Shown here piece by piece: positions 42,393 through 54,500 of a DNA stretch of 64,000 nt. The stretch spans positions 1 to 64,000 of the forward strand of contig WNNJ02000824.1 of the NCBI GenBank assembly GCA_012934845.2, given 5' to 3'. Each line of letters begins with the position of its first letter. The stretch's first letter is position 1. The position numbers and the translations under genes are program-made. The notes beneath the pieces are model-generated. The model made no database searches and was not told the DNA's origin. It worked only from the letters and a program-made list of their open reading frames with translations. The stretch is from Pomphorhynchus laevis. Taxonomy: Eukaryota; Acanthocephala; Palaeacanthocephala; Echinorhynchida; Pomphorhynchidae.

Positions 42393-43035
42393 AATTTAGA
42401 CTAATTAAATATTACTACTTTATATTGATATTTAATATTACATTTAATATTTAAAACATTGTGAAATATATTAATATTTTATCAAATTTAATATTAATAT
42501 TTAGAACATTTCAAAATATATAATGACAATGTGCTAGTAAATATAGTGACATAAATTAAAGGAAAACAAATTTTCATGAAAATATTAAAATATAATGTCC
42601 AATAATACGTTCGATGTGCTATTCAATTGTTCAGGGCGTGCATAGCTGTATGCTATTTGTAAATGTGTTCTACATTCAAGCCAAATTCGTCGTCGGTCAT
42701 TAACTGATCAATTATTCTCTGTTCGATTTTTCATCTGATCGTCAAATAATTGATATCTTTCGCGACAATAATATATTCAAATACATCGTTTTTGTGTCAT
42801 GACAGATAATAAAATGTTCCACTTTTGCATCTCTAATAGTTCTTTACTGTTTTAATTCAGCCCGACTATTATTTAGTCGTAAATTCATCGATCATCTTGT
42901 TTCTCCCGCATATTGAATACTACATTTTGTGCATTAATATTTTGATAATATTTAATATTTAATTTATATTTACTGTGCAAGAAATATAAATTGATGTGCT
43001 TATTATCTATTTTTCTCAGTGACCTTGTCGCAGCA
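42393..43035. other. Intergenic, nothing recognised
   Basis: AT-rich with repeated ATATTTAATATT-type words; no feature supported. Confidence 0.5.
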
Positions 43036-43039
43036 CGAC

Positions 43040-43330
43040 GCGCGAGACCTTCATTTAAGGACTTGGAGTGTTGACCTTTCCGTTGTAAAATTTTTAAGCC
43101 TAGAACTAATTAATATATTGCTAATTTTATTGTTAATACGAAATATCACTCTTACTCTTATGTTTACATTTTGTACTAATCCAGTCAGTTCTTTTATTAA
43201 TTTATCCACATCGTGTGGCATATTTCTAATACCCACATGGAACGGCAAGACAGTAGTATACACATCATCATTATGTGCAACTTTTATTTTTAGTGTTTTA
43301 AGAATATAGTGTCCATGCTCGATTAACATC
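43040..43330 (-). pseudogene. Canonical PLE linker fragment
   Basis: The minus-strand frame 43329-43051 gives YTTVLPFHVGIRNMPHDVDK, LIKELTGLVQNVNIRVRVIF and RINNKISNILISSRLKN. This matches the linker between thumb and nuclease in canonical PLEs (compare ISYLPFNNGIKNLGRDLSRA near 2020). Confidence 0.45.
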
Positions 43331-43354
43331 AGAATCTATTTCTCTATACGTGTA

Positions 43355-43403
43355 TCCCGTCGTTGTCCAACGACGGGACCAACGTCGTGGTCCCGTCGTT
43401 GTC
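43355..43403. repeat. Snap-back repeat at 5' junction of LINE copy 2
   Basis: TCCCGTCGTTGTC (43355-43367), its inverse CAACGACGGGA (43368-43378), CCAACGTCGTGG, then TCCCGTCGTTGTC again (43391-43403). The last copy is LINE ORF1 coding sequence (RRCR of the third knuckle). Confidence 0.85.
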
Positions 43404-46170
43404 GCTTATTCAAAGAATATAGGAACCGACACATTTCCGCTTCACCATCAAACAAGACTTTTTCCAAAGTTACTTCTGATTCAAATACTATTGACAGAAT
43501 GTCCAATAAAGATATTCTTTATCTCTTAGATACTACTAAGAAAACAATTCTCTCTCAAATTCAGCAAATGATGGCACCCCTGCTGGGAGCGTTCCTTGCA
43601 GCTCCTTCGATTCCGGCAGCTGCCGATATTCCGAAATCCAAGAAGAGGGGAGCTTCCGCCCGGACCGTCCCACCTATTAAGATTGGTAAGCTCCTTTATG
43701 GCCTGGGAGATGAAGATATTGCCCAGGGAGGACTAACCCATGATAGAGCTAGTGGTGGGAAGGGCAACACTCCCACTCCTGGCTCTGTCTAGGTTGGCTT
43801 CTCCCGTTCCAACTAATCTATCACAATGGTGAGTAAGCCCGAGCCTTTTTCACTGAATATTCTTCAGTGGAATTCGGGAGGTGCTTCTGCCCTTAGGCTT
43901 CTATCTGGTAGAAACGCGGATGTTATAGTCCTTCAGGAGACGCGGTCTATCCGTCTCCCCCAGGACATTACTCGATTTATCCCTAAGCACATTTATTCCC
44001 ACTATACTCCGTATATAACCCCTCCTCACTCCTCTTCTTCTCAAGGACTCTTGACCTTAGTTAAATGCTCCTTAAGATCCTCCCTCATTTTGAACTACTC
44101 GTGTCCTGCCCTGTCTTGTTTAGTTATAACACTCGTCAAGAACGGTAAACGCCTCAGTCTAGCCAACGTCTATATTCGTCCAGGAGAGATTCACAAGAAC
44201 CGTGATCTCCTGGATGGGATAATTGATGGCGGCTATGACATGGTACTAGGTGATTTCAACGACAGAACTGGTCGTTGGATTAATGCAGCACTCCGCAGAG
44301 CCAGGAACGGTTATCTTATTCATAAACCACCCTCACCCTCCTTTCATTGCACATCAACGAATTCACTCCTCGACTTATTATTGCTCCATGAGAAGTGGTT
44401 GCTAAAACTCTTCTGCACGGAGCAATCGCGGCAACATCTGTCCACCTCTCATGACCTGATTCGTTGGCGGATAGAAGAGGATTCTCTGCTTCGTAGAAGA
44501 TTCTACTTTGATCCCGTCAGAGTGGCTTTCTTCCAGGCAGCTATCCAACGCTTCCCCCGAATTGGCAATGAGAGTTTAACCAAATTTAATTCCCATCTCT
44601 CTTCCCAAGCCACCGCGTTATTATCGACTACCTATAAAGGTCGCGTTTTCAGTCCCACTCCGACAAAACTCAGGGTCCTGGCCAAACTGCTGCATATCCC
44701 TGACCTCTCTTCTTCTGCCAAACAGACGCTCTCGAAAGAATACTGGCGTACCAGATACTGGTTCCAGCTGAGTAAGGATAAGTCGAGCATTGCTCGTCTT
44801 AACCCTTCTCAGTCTTCCTTCTGGAAGATATTCAAGAAGGAGAAGTTTGTTTGTTGGAAGGATAGAGCATCTGGGTGGATCGGAAGTATTGGTCTTGATA
44901 GAGTTTTTGAGGAGTCTTTATCCCTACACAACTATGGAGCCACTCAATCACCGCAACCAATCCCGCCTTGGGGGACTTCAGGAGTAGAGATATTTCTGTT
45001 CCAGATATACTCAATGCCTGGGGGCCTCTTCCGGGCACCTCCAAAACCGTCGCTCCACTCTCTTCTCGTGTCTGTCAGCTTTTGACAGCTGATCAAAGAA
45101 GGGAGGTGGCCATCACAATCCTACTAGCCACCCCATCCGATGTGGCCGGCATCAACGTTAGCCGTAGAATTTTTATTCCTAAAAAATATCCGGTCTCATG
45201 TCCGAAAGACCTGCGGCCCATTTCGATTCAGAATTCCCTCATATCGATCTACGAAAAAGCGCTTGCGCGTAGAATCCGCGATCATTTAAGTAGGCGTAAC
45301 TTAATCCCACCTGGTTTCAATAAGTTCGTCAAAGGTCGCTCGGTCCATTCAGCAGTAGGTGAAGTGCATCAGTTCTGTCGGGAGAATAGCCATCAACTTG
45401 CTGTGGCTGTTTTCCTTGACTTTTCTGCTGCATTTGACCGCATCTCCATACATTTTGTTATCTCTTCTCTCAGGTCCCTCGGATTGCCTGCGAGAATTGT
45501 TTACAGGGTGGAGGTACTGTTGTACACCAAGCGATTTTATTACGAAGACGACCCTGATGCGCGTCAGTTCTACCCTATTACGGGTGTGCCTCAAGGTTCC
45601 CCTCTTTCTCCTATCTTGTATCTTGCTGCATCCATAAATCTCTTCAAAATATTTAAACAGCGTGATCAACGTCTAGTGGTGTACGCTGATGACACCACAG
45701 CCCTGTTCTCTGGACGCAGGTGTAAGGACGTAGTCTCTAACATCAGCCGTTTCTTTTTAAGATTAAAAGACCAGTTACCCATGTCCAATCTTACTCTAAA
45801 CTCTTCCAAATCGCAGGTGGTTGTCTTTCATGGCTCCCCTGCGACGAAGAAAAAGCTTAAGAGACTAGCACTCTCTGCTCTAGCTTCCTTATTTGCCTCT
45901 GATCCACTCCCTACCTTCACAAGTCGAGTAAAATACCTGGGGTTCACCGTTTCGGTGAACTGGTCGGCGAAAGCTGACCTGGATAGACTTAAACGTGTCC
46001 TGAAGAGAGCTAGTTGGGCTCTGAAACGGGCCCAGCATATGTCGTTGAAAGGGAAAACTCAGATGCGCCTCTGGGGCACCTGGGCTATCTCGGGATTAGT
46101 CTTCTTCTCCAGAGGACGTCCCCCAGAGCAAAGACTAAGGTTTCTTAAGCTCCTCGTCTCTCGCTTCCCA
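43391..46170 (+). mobile_element. APE-type LINE (Jockey/I-like), copy 2
   Basis: Plus-strand copy of the family at 24700-28058. 5'-truncated in ORF1 at the third zinc knuckle. ORF1 tail 43404-43792, ORF2 43826-46176 with one frame change. Sequence similarity to copy 1 stops at CTCGTCTCTCG-TT-CCA in both copies; what follows here is not related to what follows there. Confidence 0.85.
43404..43792 (+). pseudogene. LINE ORF1 C-terminal part, copy 2
   Basis: LFKEYRNRHISASPSNKTFS, then IDRMSNKDILYLLDTTKKTI, MMAPLLGAFLAAP and the tail GDEDIAQGGLTHDRASGGKG NTPTPGSV. It matches copy 1 (IFKEYKQL, DRMSNADIIQLLDNQKRVIF) and shows what the ORF1 tail was before copy 1 shifted frame. The stop at 43790-43792 is 33 bases before ORF2. 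Confidence 0.8.
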
Positions 46171-46176
46171 ACATAG
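43826..46176 (+). CDS. LINE ORF2: AP endonuclease and reverse transcriptase (copy 2)
   Basis: APE blocks: SLNILQWNSGGASALRLLSG, DVIVLQETRS, ANVYIRPGEIHKN and DMVLGDFNDRTGRW, without the stop seen in copy 1. One base is lost near 44973 (PIPPWG then the frame 44968-46176 resumes DFRSRDISVPDILNAWG). RT: FIPKKYPVSCPKDLRPISIQ, AVAVFLDFSAAFDRISI, TGVPQGSPLSPILYLAAS and LVVYADDTTALFSGR. Ends LRFLKLLVSRFPT. The whole EN-RT can be followed with a single shift, so this is the better of the two copies. Start at the Met matching copy 1. Confidence 0.87.
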
Positions 46177-46289
46177 TCCGCGCCGACTGGTCTCTTCGGG
46201 AGGTGAAAGATCCCGGGTCGTTCAGTCGGAAAGCGGCGTTTTGGATTGGTTGAAGGGCTCAGATCCCTGTGGATTTGAGGCCATAATTA

Positions 46290-46700
46290 CTGGGAAGAAA
46301 GAAGTTGATAAGGTTACGAAGATGTTGACTGTTTTTTTTTGATTTTGTACTAACTGACTTGACCGACTTGCATGTTGTTTGATTATTAATAAAGTCTTTA
46401 TTCTTATACGTGTATCCATGATTTTTTAAATTGTTTCTTAGACCACGCAGCCGCTTAAGCCTTGTTTTAACAGTACTGCATATTCTTAGTATTCTTAACG
46501 CTTCATTCATCATAATTTTCCTTTTTATAAAAGTCGGATGCGAACTACGTGCATTTATGTACATTGCAGGATTACATTATTTTCTACACATATCCGTTTG
46601 AATGTGTGAATGTGAATTACGAAATCTCTTTATATTAAGAAATTTCGCACATTTATATTTCTATCGAGTGTAAATCGAAGTGGCCCAGAAAATTATTTGA
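46290..46700 (-). pseudogene. Canonical PLE thumb/connector fragment
   Basis: The minus strand reads SSHPTFIKRKIMMNEALRIL, RICSTVKTRLKRLRGLRNNL and KNHGYTYKNKDFINNQ, matching 1803-1988. 46489-46740 is nearly identical to 56163-56420, so the two loci share a duplicated segment. Confidence 0.65.
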
Positions 46701-46709
46701 CTAATCAAT

Positions 46710-46860
46710 AATTAAATCAGCTAACTGAGTCTACGTATTAAATATAATTATAAAATAATCAAAACATAATAATGCTATATCAAAATTTAATAATTAAATA
46801 ATAAAATAAATAATTGTTATAAGATTTTTTATAATTTAAATCAAGTTAAAATAAAAAAAT
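46710..46860 (-). repeat. EN-first PLE tail (minus strand), truncated
   Basis: ATTAAATCAGCTAACTGAGT then the AT-rich tail, cut at about 46860 where an RLE LINE 3' end follows. Same left flank as the PLE at 56395. Confidence 0.8.
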
Positions 46861-46889
46861 ATTTAATATAATAATTATTATTTAATTAC

Positions 46890-47320
46890 ATTTACAAGGT
46901 TACCCGCTAATGGGTCCCATAAAAACATTATGTTTGAAACCATTTTGAATTGGGTCGATGTGAATTCTGGCTAACCGAATTCACATCGATGAAATCCTGC
47001 CAATGCATATCTGATTCTACATCGAAGGGAATTAATGCATTCTTATAATGGAGGGACGATTTGGAAACTCTGAGCTGTGCGATCCGTTTTAACACTTTCG
47101 ACACAGAAAATCCAGTGCCTCCATGCACAGCAAAAATCACCAGCACAAAGCGCGATCTCTCAATACGCGCAACCCTTTCACCATATTTAGCTCATTCTCG
47201 TTGTTCATAATACATTAATTTGAATGAGACAGGACCAGCTGAATACGATGGATCAAGATGATTAAACACATTAATGTCCAGTAAGGACCACTCCGTACCA
47301 TCACCAACCAACCCATTACT
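46890..47320 (-). pseudogene. RLE-type LINE, copy 4, C-terminal end
   Basis: The minus strand from 47320: GLVGDGTEWSLLDINVFNHL, DPSYSAGPVSFKLMYYEQRE, a stop, AKYGERVARIERSRFVLVIF and HGGTGFSVSKVLKRIAQLRV. This is the end of the restriction-like nuclease. The conserved 3' motif is at about 46898-46918. A perfect palindrome TCGATGTGAATTC (46955-46967) / GAATTCACATCGA (46977-46989) lies in its last part. It sits head to head with copy 3. Confidence 0.75.
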
Positions 47321-47339
47321 TTATTCTATATTATTATAT

Positions 47340-49874
47340 TATTCTTTTAAGCTGCTCGAACAACGAGTGAGACAATGGAATGATAATCAAATTATCGAGC
47401 TCTACAACGAGGCACGTATTCTACAAGGTCGTGCATCATCATACATTAATTCACACGAAAAGACTAATTTTGAATGGGTTCATAAGTATCGAAAGTTGAT
47501 GGCATTGGGTAGAGTTGGCGCCGCCTCATCTATACTCGATCAACAATCCAGTACTGGGATACTATCCCCATCTTCAACTGTGAATGGGAATACTGTTAGT
47601 TCGATTCTTCAATCACTGCATCCAGAAGGCTGTCCAATTAAGGATCAAGCAATCATGCGAAAAAAGACAGTAAATTCGAAGGATCATCATCCATCCCTTC
47701 ATCTTTAATTGGATAAAGATGTCATTATTCGTGCTGCAAAGAAGACGAGCGGTGGTGCTGGACCTTCGGGATTAGATGCCCTTTTTTGGCGACGAATGCT
47801 GACGTGTTTCTCTGAACATTCGACTCGGCTTGCTAGTGTCGTTGCTGATTTTGCCATTTCCCTGGCCACACAAAAATGGCGGCCTGAATCTCTTGATACG
47901 TTTCGCGCAAGTAGACTAGTTGCATTATCGAAAAAGTCGGGTGGTTTGAGACCGATTGGAATTGATAATGTGGCACGGAGAATTATCTGTAAATCAATTC
48001 TTGCTACCATTAAGGAAGACATACAAGATGCAGCAGGTATCGTTCAATTGTGTGCCTCGCAAAGTTGTGGTTTGGAATTCGCTGTTCATTCTCTTCGAAA
48101 ATCTTTCAGCGCTAGTTCCGGAAATGGATTGCTAGCAGTAGATGCGGCGAATGCTTTCAATTCTGTTAATCGCGCTGTAATGATCAAAAACATTCAATTC
48201 ACGTGCCCTGCTCTGTCACAGATAATTGAAAACATGTATTCTGCAAAAACTGAACTTATCTTAGATGGAGAATCCATTTATTCATCCGAAGGTGTGACAC
48301 AAGGCGATCCATTATCGATGGCCGCATTTGCTATGGCAACTATCCTTTTAATAAATATAATTGGTCATCGTTTCCCAGACATCGTTCAACGTTGGTATGC
48401 AGATGACGTTAATTTTGTTGGTAGTCCAAATGATCTAGAGCAAATTTGGAAGTTGCTGATGGAAATGGGTCCGGTATATGGATATTATGTAAATCCCAGC
48501 AAGACAAAGTTATTATTGCACAATTTTTCAGACATTGAAAATCTCGATTTTAATGGAATAAAATGCACTACCGATGGCATAGAGGTCTTGGGGTCTCCTA
48601 TCGGCTCTCAGTCTTTTTTGAATGAGCAGGTTGATCAAAAATTATGTGCTTGGACAACACTTGTGGATCGCCTTCAAACGGTTGTGAATATCGATCCTCA
48701 TATAGCGTATGCCGGCTTAACACATTCCTTACAATGGAAATGGACTCATTACTTTAGGACTACTCCCTGTCGTCTTCATTCGCTCATCCCCTTAACGCAT
48801 GCAATACGTAATAGTCTGCTTGTTAAAATGTTGGGGCAAGATATAGGGGACGATATATTTACTGTAGTGTCTTCACCTATCGAGTTAGGAGGTCTTGGAA
48901 TATCGGATCCTGGACATGTTGCCCTTATCGAGTTTGAAAACTCAAGCAAAGTATGCGACACATATCTATCAGGATTGGTGTGTCAAGACCTAAGGCATGC
49001 TCAACAAAATGTCGTTGCCGAACTTTCCAAAAATCGAATCAAATTATTTGCTTCACGTTTAGAAGCTGTTTCAAATGCACTTCCGACACATATTCGTCAA
49101 TCCCTAAAATTTTCCAAAATAGGCGGATCATCAACATGGCTTAGTGCTTTACTTATTGCTTCAGAATGTGAACTTCTTACTCCACATGAATTTAGAGATT
49201 CCATAGCGGTTCGTTACGGTGTTGATCCGCTAAATGTCCCACAATGTTCTTGTGTTTGCGGTGGATCGAATAAGCTGTCTCACCTGCTATCATGCAAGCG
49301 TGGTGGACTTCCGATATTAAGACATAATGCAGTGAGAGATCTTCTTGGACATGAGCTATCAACCGTGTGCTCTAGTGTTGAAATCGAACCCAAATTACAG
49401 CCAATAGATTCCTCTATATTGTTTCAAAGAGCCACTACATGTAAAGAGAATGAAACTCGATTAGATGTCAGCTGCTACGGTCTCGCTGGGTCACGATATG
49501 AGCGAACGTTTATTGACGTTTGTATTTTCAATCAGCATGCCATATCGTGTCAGAGTGAACCTTCAAGTGCTTTCAATTACCATGATCAACGCAAACGTTC
49601 AAAATACGAGGAGCGGATAATGGACGTAGAGCGTGCCGTTTTTATTCCAGTCATTTTCACGTCATCTGATGGTATAGGTCCCGCTGCGATGCCTTTCTTA
49701 CGCACACTGGCCAAGTTAAAATCCGTGAAGACGCAAACTCCTTATGCTGATTGCATATGTAAGCTAAAAAGAAAAATTGGTTTTGTTTTATGCAAAGCTG
49801 CCTTGAATTGTATAAGAGGCGCTCGATCGACGAGCCGGGCTGCTGTTAAGAAAGTCACACTCGTTGACTGTTGA
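47340..49874 (+). CDS. RLE-type LINE protein, copy 3 (5'-truncated)
   Basis: Open frame except for one TAA at 47706-47708 (SLHL-stop-LDKDVIIRAAKK); beyond it 721 codons stay open, the longest in the window. It lacks the Cys-rich N-terminus (about 160 residues) present in copy 1. RT: LVALSKKSGGLRPIGIDNVA, LLAVDAANAFNSVNR (A), EGVTQGDPLSMAAFAMA (B), QRWYADDVNFVG (C). Then CSCVCGGSNKLSHLLSCKRG (CCHC), LRHNAVRDLLGHEL and the nuclease TRLDVSCYGLAGSRYERTFI DVCIFN. C-terminal CIRGARSTSRAAVKKV. The frame from 47274 covers unrelated flank up to about 47340. Confidence 0.87.
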
Positions 49875-50035
49875 AATCATGAATCGCTTATATGTTTGAA
49901 CAATTTTTCTCTTATTCTTTTTCAAAAAAATACATTTTTCTTTAAAAAAATTTTTCTTTTTTAAAAATAATAATTGTAATTGTATTAATATTTTTTTAAA
50001 ATATTTTTTACAATCTATTATTATTTTACAATCTC
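49875..50035. other. A/T-run region between two LINE 3' ends
   Basis: Poly(A)/poly(T)-rich: the plus-strand copy 3 ends here and the minus-strand copy 5 begins from the other side (tail to tail). The family 3' motif is not seen after copy 3. Confidence 0.6.
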
Positions 50036-51115
50036 TGGGTCACCCGCAAACGGGCCCGTAAATGAGAATTCAGTTAAGTTTGGGTTCAAAATTCTGGACG
50101 TCCGATTGCAGATCGCGTTCCTCTGATGCATCGCGATGTCATTTTTGCAAGTAATAGGTCTTGACACGTTCTAAGCTTTGTAAGCTCGTCAGGGTATCTG
50201 CTTGCTCGCTTATTTGTCAATTTAGATGCGATCCGTCTTAAAAGTTGTGTAGCATTGTCACCGCTTCCACCTGAGAATGAGAAGACAGCGGGTACAAGAG
50301 ACCCCCGCTCGAACTCTGTTATTCTTTCGAGATATTTACTGCGCTTTCGCTGTTGGTGGTACTTATAGCAGGACTCTGGTGTCTTGGAGGAGTTGGATTG
50401 AGCGAAAGCGTTAAACACTCAAATGTCGAAGAAAGTTCGCTCACGCCTATCACCAAACAACACTGAGCATACAATGTCGAGCCTAGCATCACGGTCTTTT
50501 GTCGTTGAGCCGTTTCTAAAGTCAAAGTTTGGCGGGACTGGTGTAAGCAGCGGCTCGACTTGTACGTTATACGATGTTTCTGTTAGCTGATAGGCAATAA
50601 AATCGCGCACGGCATCGTGTCGCATCGACGGAAGACCACCGAATGGGCATGAGAGAGCATGGGCAACTGTATTAATCTGCCTATATTTACATTTAGTTGG
50701 TGCGGATTTGGGCGTAATTCCGTATCTAGAAGAAATAGAATCACAAAACTCGATGTTACTTAATCGAGTTGCTCGATCGAATGTAGGATATCCGGATAGC
50801 CATGACGAAACCCCTGTTGTTGAAGCATACTCAATTGCGGTACACAGAATTCCACTCGCATTGCTCGTAATATCTTCTTGGTCAAGCTTATCACTAGAGG
50901 CTTTTGCTGCCCGTAGATTTTTAATAATTGTCTCCTGCATAGAATTAAGTATCGAGCCAATATATCCTTGTATGCTTGGCTCACACACTGAGGTCGATGA
51001 TCGATATTCGTTGCTTGGTAACGTGGACGGATCTCTAATGCATAAATCGCCGTTGCGAAAAATCAACTGACATGTGCGCCATAAGATATCGTCTTGAGAA
51101 ATATCAATGTCAAAA
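50036..51115 (-). pseudogene. RLE-type LINE, copy 5, C-terminal half
   Basis: The minus strand begins LFDIDISQDDILWRTCQL at about 51115, then CIRDPSTLPSNEYRSS, GVSSWLSGYPTFDRATRLSN, CKYRQINTVAHALSC, GGLPSMRHDAVRDFIAYQL, ARLDIVCSVLFGDRRERTFF DI, a TGA in place of Cys or Val, then VFNAFAQSN and CIRGTRSAIGRPEF. The CCHC has a Tyr-Arg in one Cys region. The 3' motif is at about 50037-50056. Its front half is at 55341-56089, split off by two insertions. Confidence 0.8.
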
Positions 51116-51120
51116 AGATG

Positions 51121-51390
51121 TAATATAGAAACCTGATAGCATAGCAGTTCCTCCTGATGACCTCTAATTCTTATTCTGATACAACGTCTGTTATTTATTA
51201 GTCAATTCATAAAAATGACGTTTATTTTAAATTTTATTTTTTATTTTATTTTTTTAACTTGATTTAAATTAGAAAATCTAAAAACAATTTTTAATTTTAT
51301 TATTTAATTATTAAATTTTGATTTAGCATTATTATGTTTTGTTTATTTTATAATTATATTAAATACGTAGACTCAGTTAGCTGATTTAAT
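51121..51390 (+). repeat. EN-first PLE tail inserted into RLE LINE copy 5
   Basis: AAACCTGATAGCATAGCAGT, TCCTCCTGATGACCTCTAAT and on to the terminal motif TACGTAGACTCAGTTAGCTG at about 51365. Only about 270 bp of the 3' end. The LINE protein reads on across it: PLTLKLKST on the right matches copy 3 PLTHAIRNS, and LFDIDISQDDI on the left matches the next residues. Confidence 0.8.
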
Positions 51391-51445
51391 TGTAGACTTT
51401 AGTTTCAGTGTCAGAGGTGCGAACCACGCAGAGGGGCACTCATAG

Positions 51446-51521
51446 TGTTGTAGCTTAAACCAAGTAGGTTTTATTCAATACAAAGTAATCTAGAATAAAA
51501 CTAAATCGAATTAATATAACA
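51446..51521 (-). repeat. 3' LTR of the Gypsy-type element
   Basis: Begins TGTTGTAGCTTAAACCAAGT and ends TTAATATAACA on the plus strand; TG...CA ends in both directions. Confidence 0.88.
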
Positions 51522-54500
51522 TTCTTCTCCTCTCAATATGTTTGTTCGTTTTTTAATCCCGATATCTGGCAGGAATTCTCCGTACTCGTTGGGATCGTCG
51601 AGGACTTGCTGAGTTGTACGTTTCTGTCTGTGTTTGCGAAACTTCCTCGATATCGTTGTCGTACAACATCGTAGGTTGGACCGGGTCGTTGTGATATGTT
51701 GATATTTCTTCCTTTTCCAACTCATTTGTACTCGGATTTATTGAATTAGTCGATGTCGATTGGTTTTCACACTCTCTACTTCCTTCTGGGGCAAGATCTT
51801 GTGTAGACACGGTTCGAACTCTCCACATACCATCACGTATAGTTGAATAGGCTTGATTCGCGTCAAGCAGTTCGAACTTATCTACATCAGGCTCATATTT
51901 CGAGAATCTATTCAGTCACTTGAATAGCACGTTATTAGCGTCAATCAACCAACCCGGTAGACTGAGGTTTTGAGGGTATCGTCTCGGAAATGCGAAAATT
52001 CGATTGTGTGGAGTATCATTCGTTGCAGTGCAGATAAGTCCGCGGATGGACGATAATGCATCTGGTAATTTCTCTTCCCATCTTGGTAGACCCAATTTTT
52101 CATTTTCAAGTTCAAGCAAGATGCTCTTCCATAACGTTCCATTTAACCTTTCACATTGTGAGTTCCCTTGTGGTCTGAAAGGAGTCGTTTGACTTGAAGA
52201 GATACCCAAACCGCTCAGCCAACTTTTCAAGTCTCGAGAGAGAAAAGCAGCTCCACGGTCCGAATGAATATAATTTGGACATCCACATAACGCAATGATT
52301 TGACGAAGACACGCTTTAGCCGTTTTTGCAGATGTATCGCGGACAGCAAAAGCAAATGGATAGCGAGTGTACTCATCGATTGCAGTGAACAAATATGTTG
52401 CGCCGGTTGATGATCGTGGAAGAGGACCTTTGAAATCAACTGATATGCGTTCCATGGGAGAGGTCAACTTTATCATATGAAGATCAACTGGAGGTTTGTA
52501 GAAACGTGGCTTGATACGACAGCAAATTTGACACATTGACGTAATCTCCCGTACGTCACTTACCGAGTATGGAAGGTTTTGATTTCGTATAAAATGTAAC
52601 ATCCGTGTGACCCCTGGGTGTAGCAATTTTTCGTGAAGTTTATGAAGATCCTCAAGATGATTTATTGATCCACATACGTCGCGTGACATAACATCAGCCG
52701 ATTTATTGAAGTTCCCCGGGCGATATCGTATTGCGTATTGGAAACTTGCAAGATCCAGTCGCCATCTTGCAACTTTGTAATTTTTGACTTTCCCATGACG
52801 TGTGTGATCAAACATGAAGGCTATAGACTTCTGGTCAGTTATGAGAGTAAAGAGACGTGGCGCCAGGTAGTGTTTCCAATTTCGCAAGGCTTCGATTATT
52901 GCATATGTTTCTTTTTTATAATATGATGTCGTCTTTCGTGAATGTTCAGCGTTCTTGAAAAGAAAGCCACGGGTCTGTCGTTTTGAAATAGTGTTGCGCC
53001 AATTGCAGTGTTGGATGCATCAGTTTCAACCACGAAAGGAACATCCTCGTCGATGTTATGTACGCATGCACTTTTTATATCGGTTTTGATCAATTCTATA
53101 GCTTCACGAGCGAGTCTATCCAATGGAAACGTCAAGTCCGTTCTTGTCAAAGTCGCTATTTTTGTTGAAAAATTCTTTATCCACTTGCTATAATAGGAAA
53201 AGAAACCCATAAGTCGTTTGAGTGTCTGATTATCGTGTGGAATCCTTAATTGATTTAGCGCTGCGAGTTGACTGTGATCGGGTCGTGATGTTTTGTGGGA
53301 TATCTCGTACCCAAGCGTGCGTATTGTTTCAACGCGGTACTGGGTTTTATCGTTATTGATTTGAAGTCCGTATCGATGCAAAGCGTCTTTAAACCGTTTT
53401 AGATTTTCATCATGATCCGAAATCGTTGTGCCACACACAATAATGTCATCAAGGTATGAATACACCCCTTTTAACCCGTTGATCTCTATAAACTTATTTA
53501 TGTATCGCTATAAACTGGAAACTCCATTTGTTATCCCCATGGGAATTTTCTTGAATTGGTAGAGTTTTCCGCAAGCCTCGAAAGCTGTATAGTGTCGTTC
53601 CAGTGAGTAGACATATCGATCTGGTAATATGCTTCCTTTAAATCTACAAGAGAATAATATTTGTGTTTAGAAACCTCATTCACAAGATCGGCTATTCTCG
53701 GTTGCGGATAAGCATCCAGATACGTATAGCGGTTTATCGTTTGTGAAAAATCCACTACAAGTCGTTTTCTACCAGTATTCCGGGATACAACGACAAATTG
53801 CGCTCGCCATGGAGATATGCTCTCCTCGATTACATCATTATTTAGCATCCGTTGTATCTCGCTTCGAATAAATTTTGTATTTTGTTTGTTGAACTTCCGG
53901 CTTTTTGTTGCAATAGGGCGTACATCTGAACTGAGATTTTGAAATAATCGAGGACTCTCGATTTTAACTATCGATGCAGCTACCATTTCAAAGCATGACA
54001 AAGATCCACCAAATTGTATTGTGAATTTCTCATGTTTTTTCAAAAATGGTAGACCCAAAATGGCGTCGGTGCAAAGTTGTGGTAGAATAAACATGTTGAC
54101 GTTTAGGTACTTTTTATTGTCGAGTTACAAATTTACTGTGCATTTTCCGGGTACCCTTTTTATTGTTTTTGACGCTAAATATACTTGGGTATCTGCCCGA
54201 TGTACTTGAAGGCCTAACGCCTGTGCGACTTTACTATCCAAGAAGTTCAAAGAGCTGTCAGTGTCGACTAATGCTTCGAAGCTCCTATCCAAAATATAGA
54301 TCGGGACCTTTAGCTGAAAGGTTGAATTCACGTTTAGGGATGAAAGTAATACAGCTGACAATGATATTTGATCTCGTTTTGAAGAATTGCATACACGAGC
54401 AAAGTGGCCCTGTTTTCCGCATTTATGACATGTTATCATTCTGGCTGGACAATTTAATCGTTGATGTTTTCTTCCTCCACAGAAATAACATGTTGTACCC

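Noticed and set aside
43019-43309. Plus-strand membrane-like frame
   Set aside because: It is the shadow of the minus-strand PLE linker fragment, which has family resemblance.
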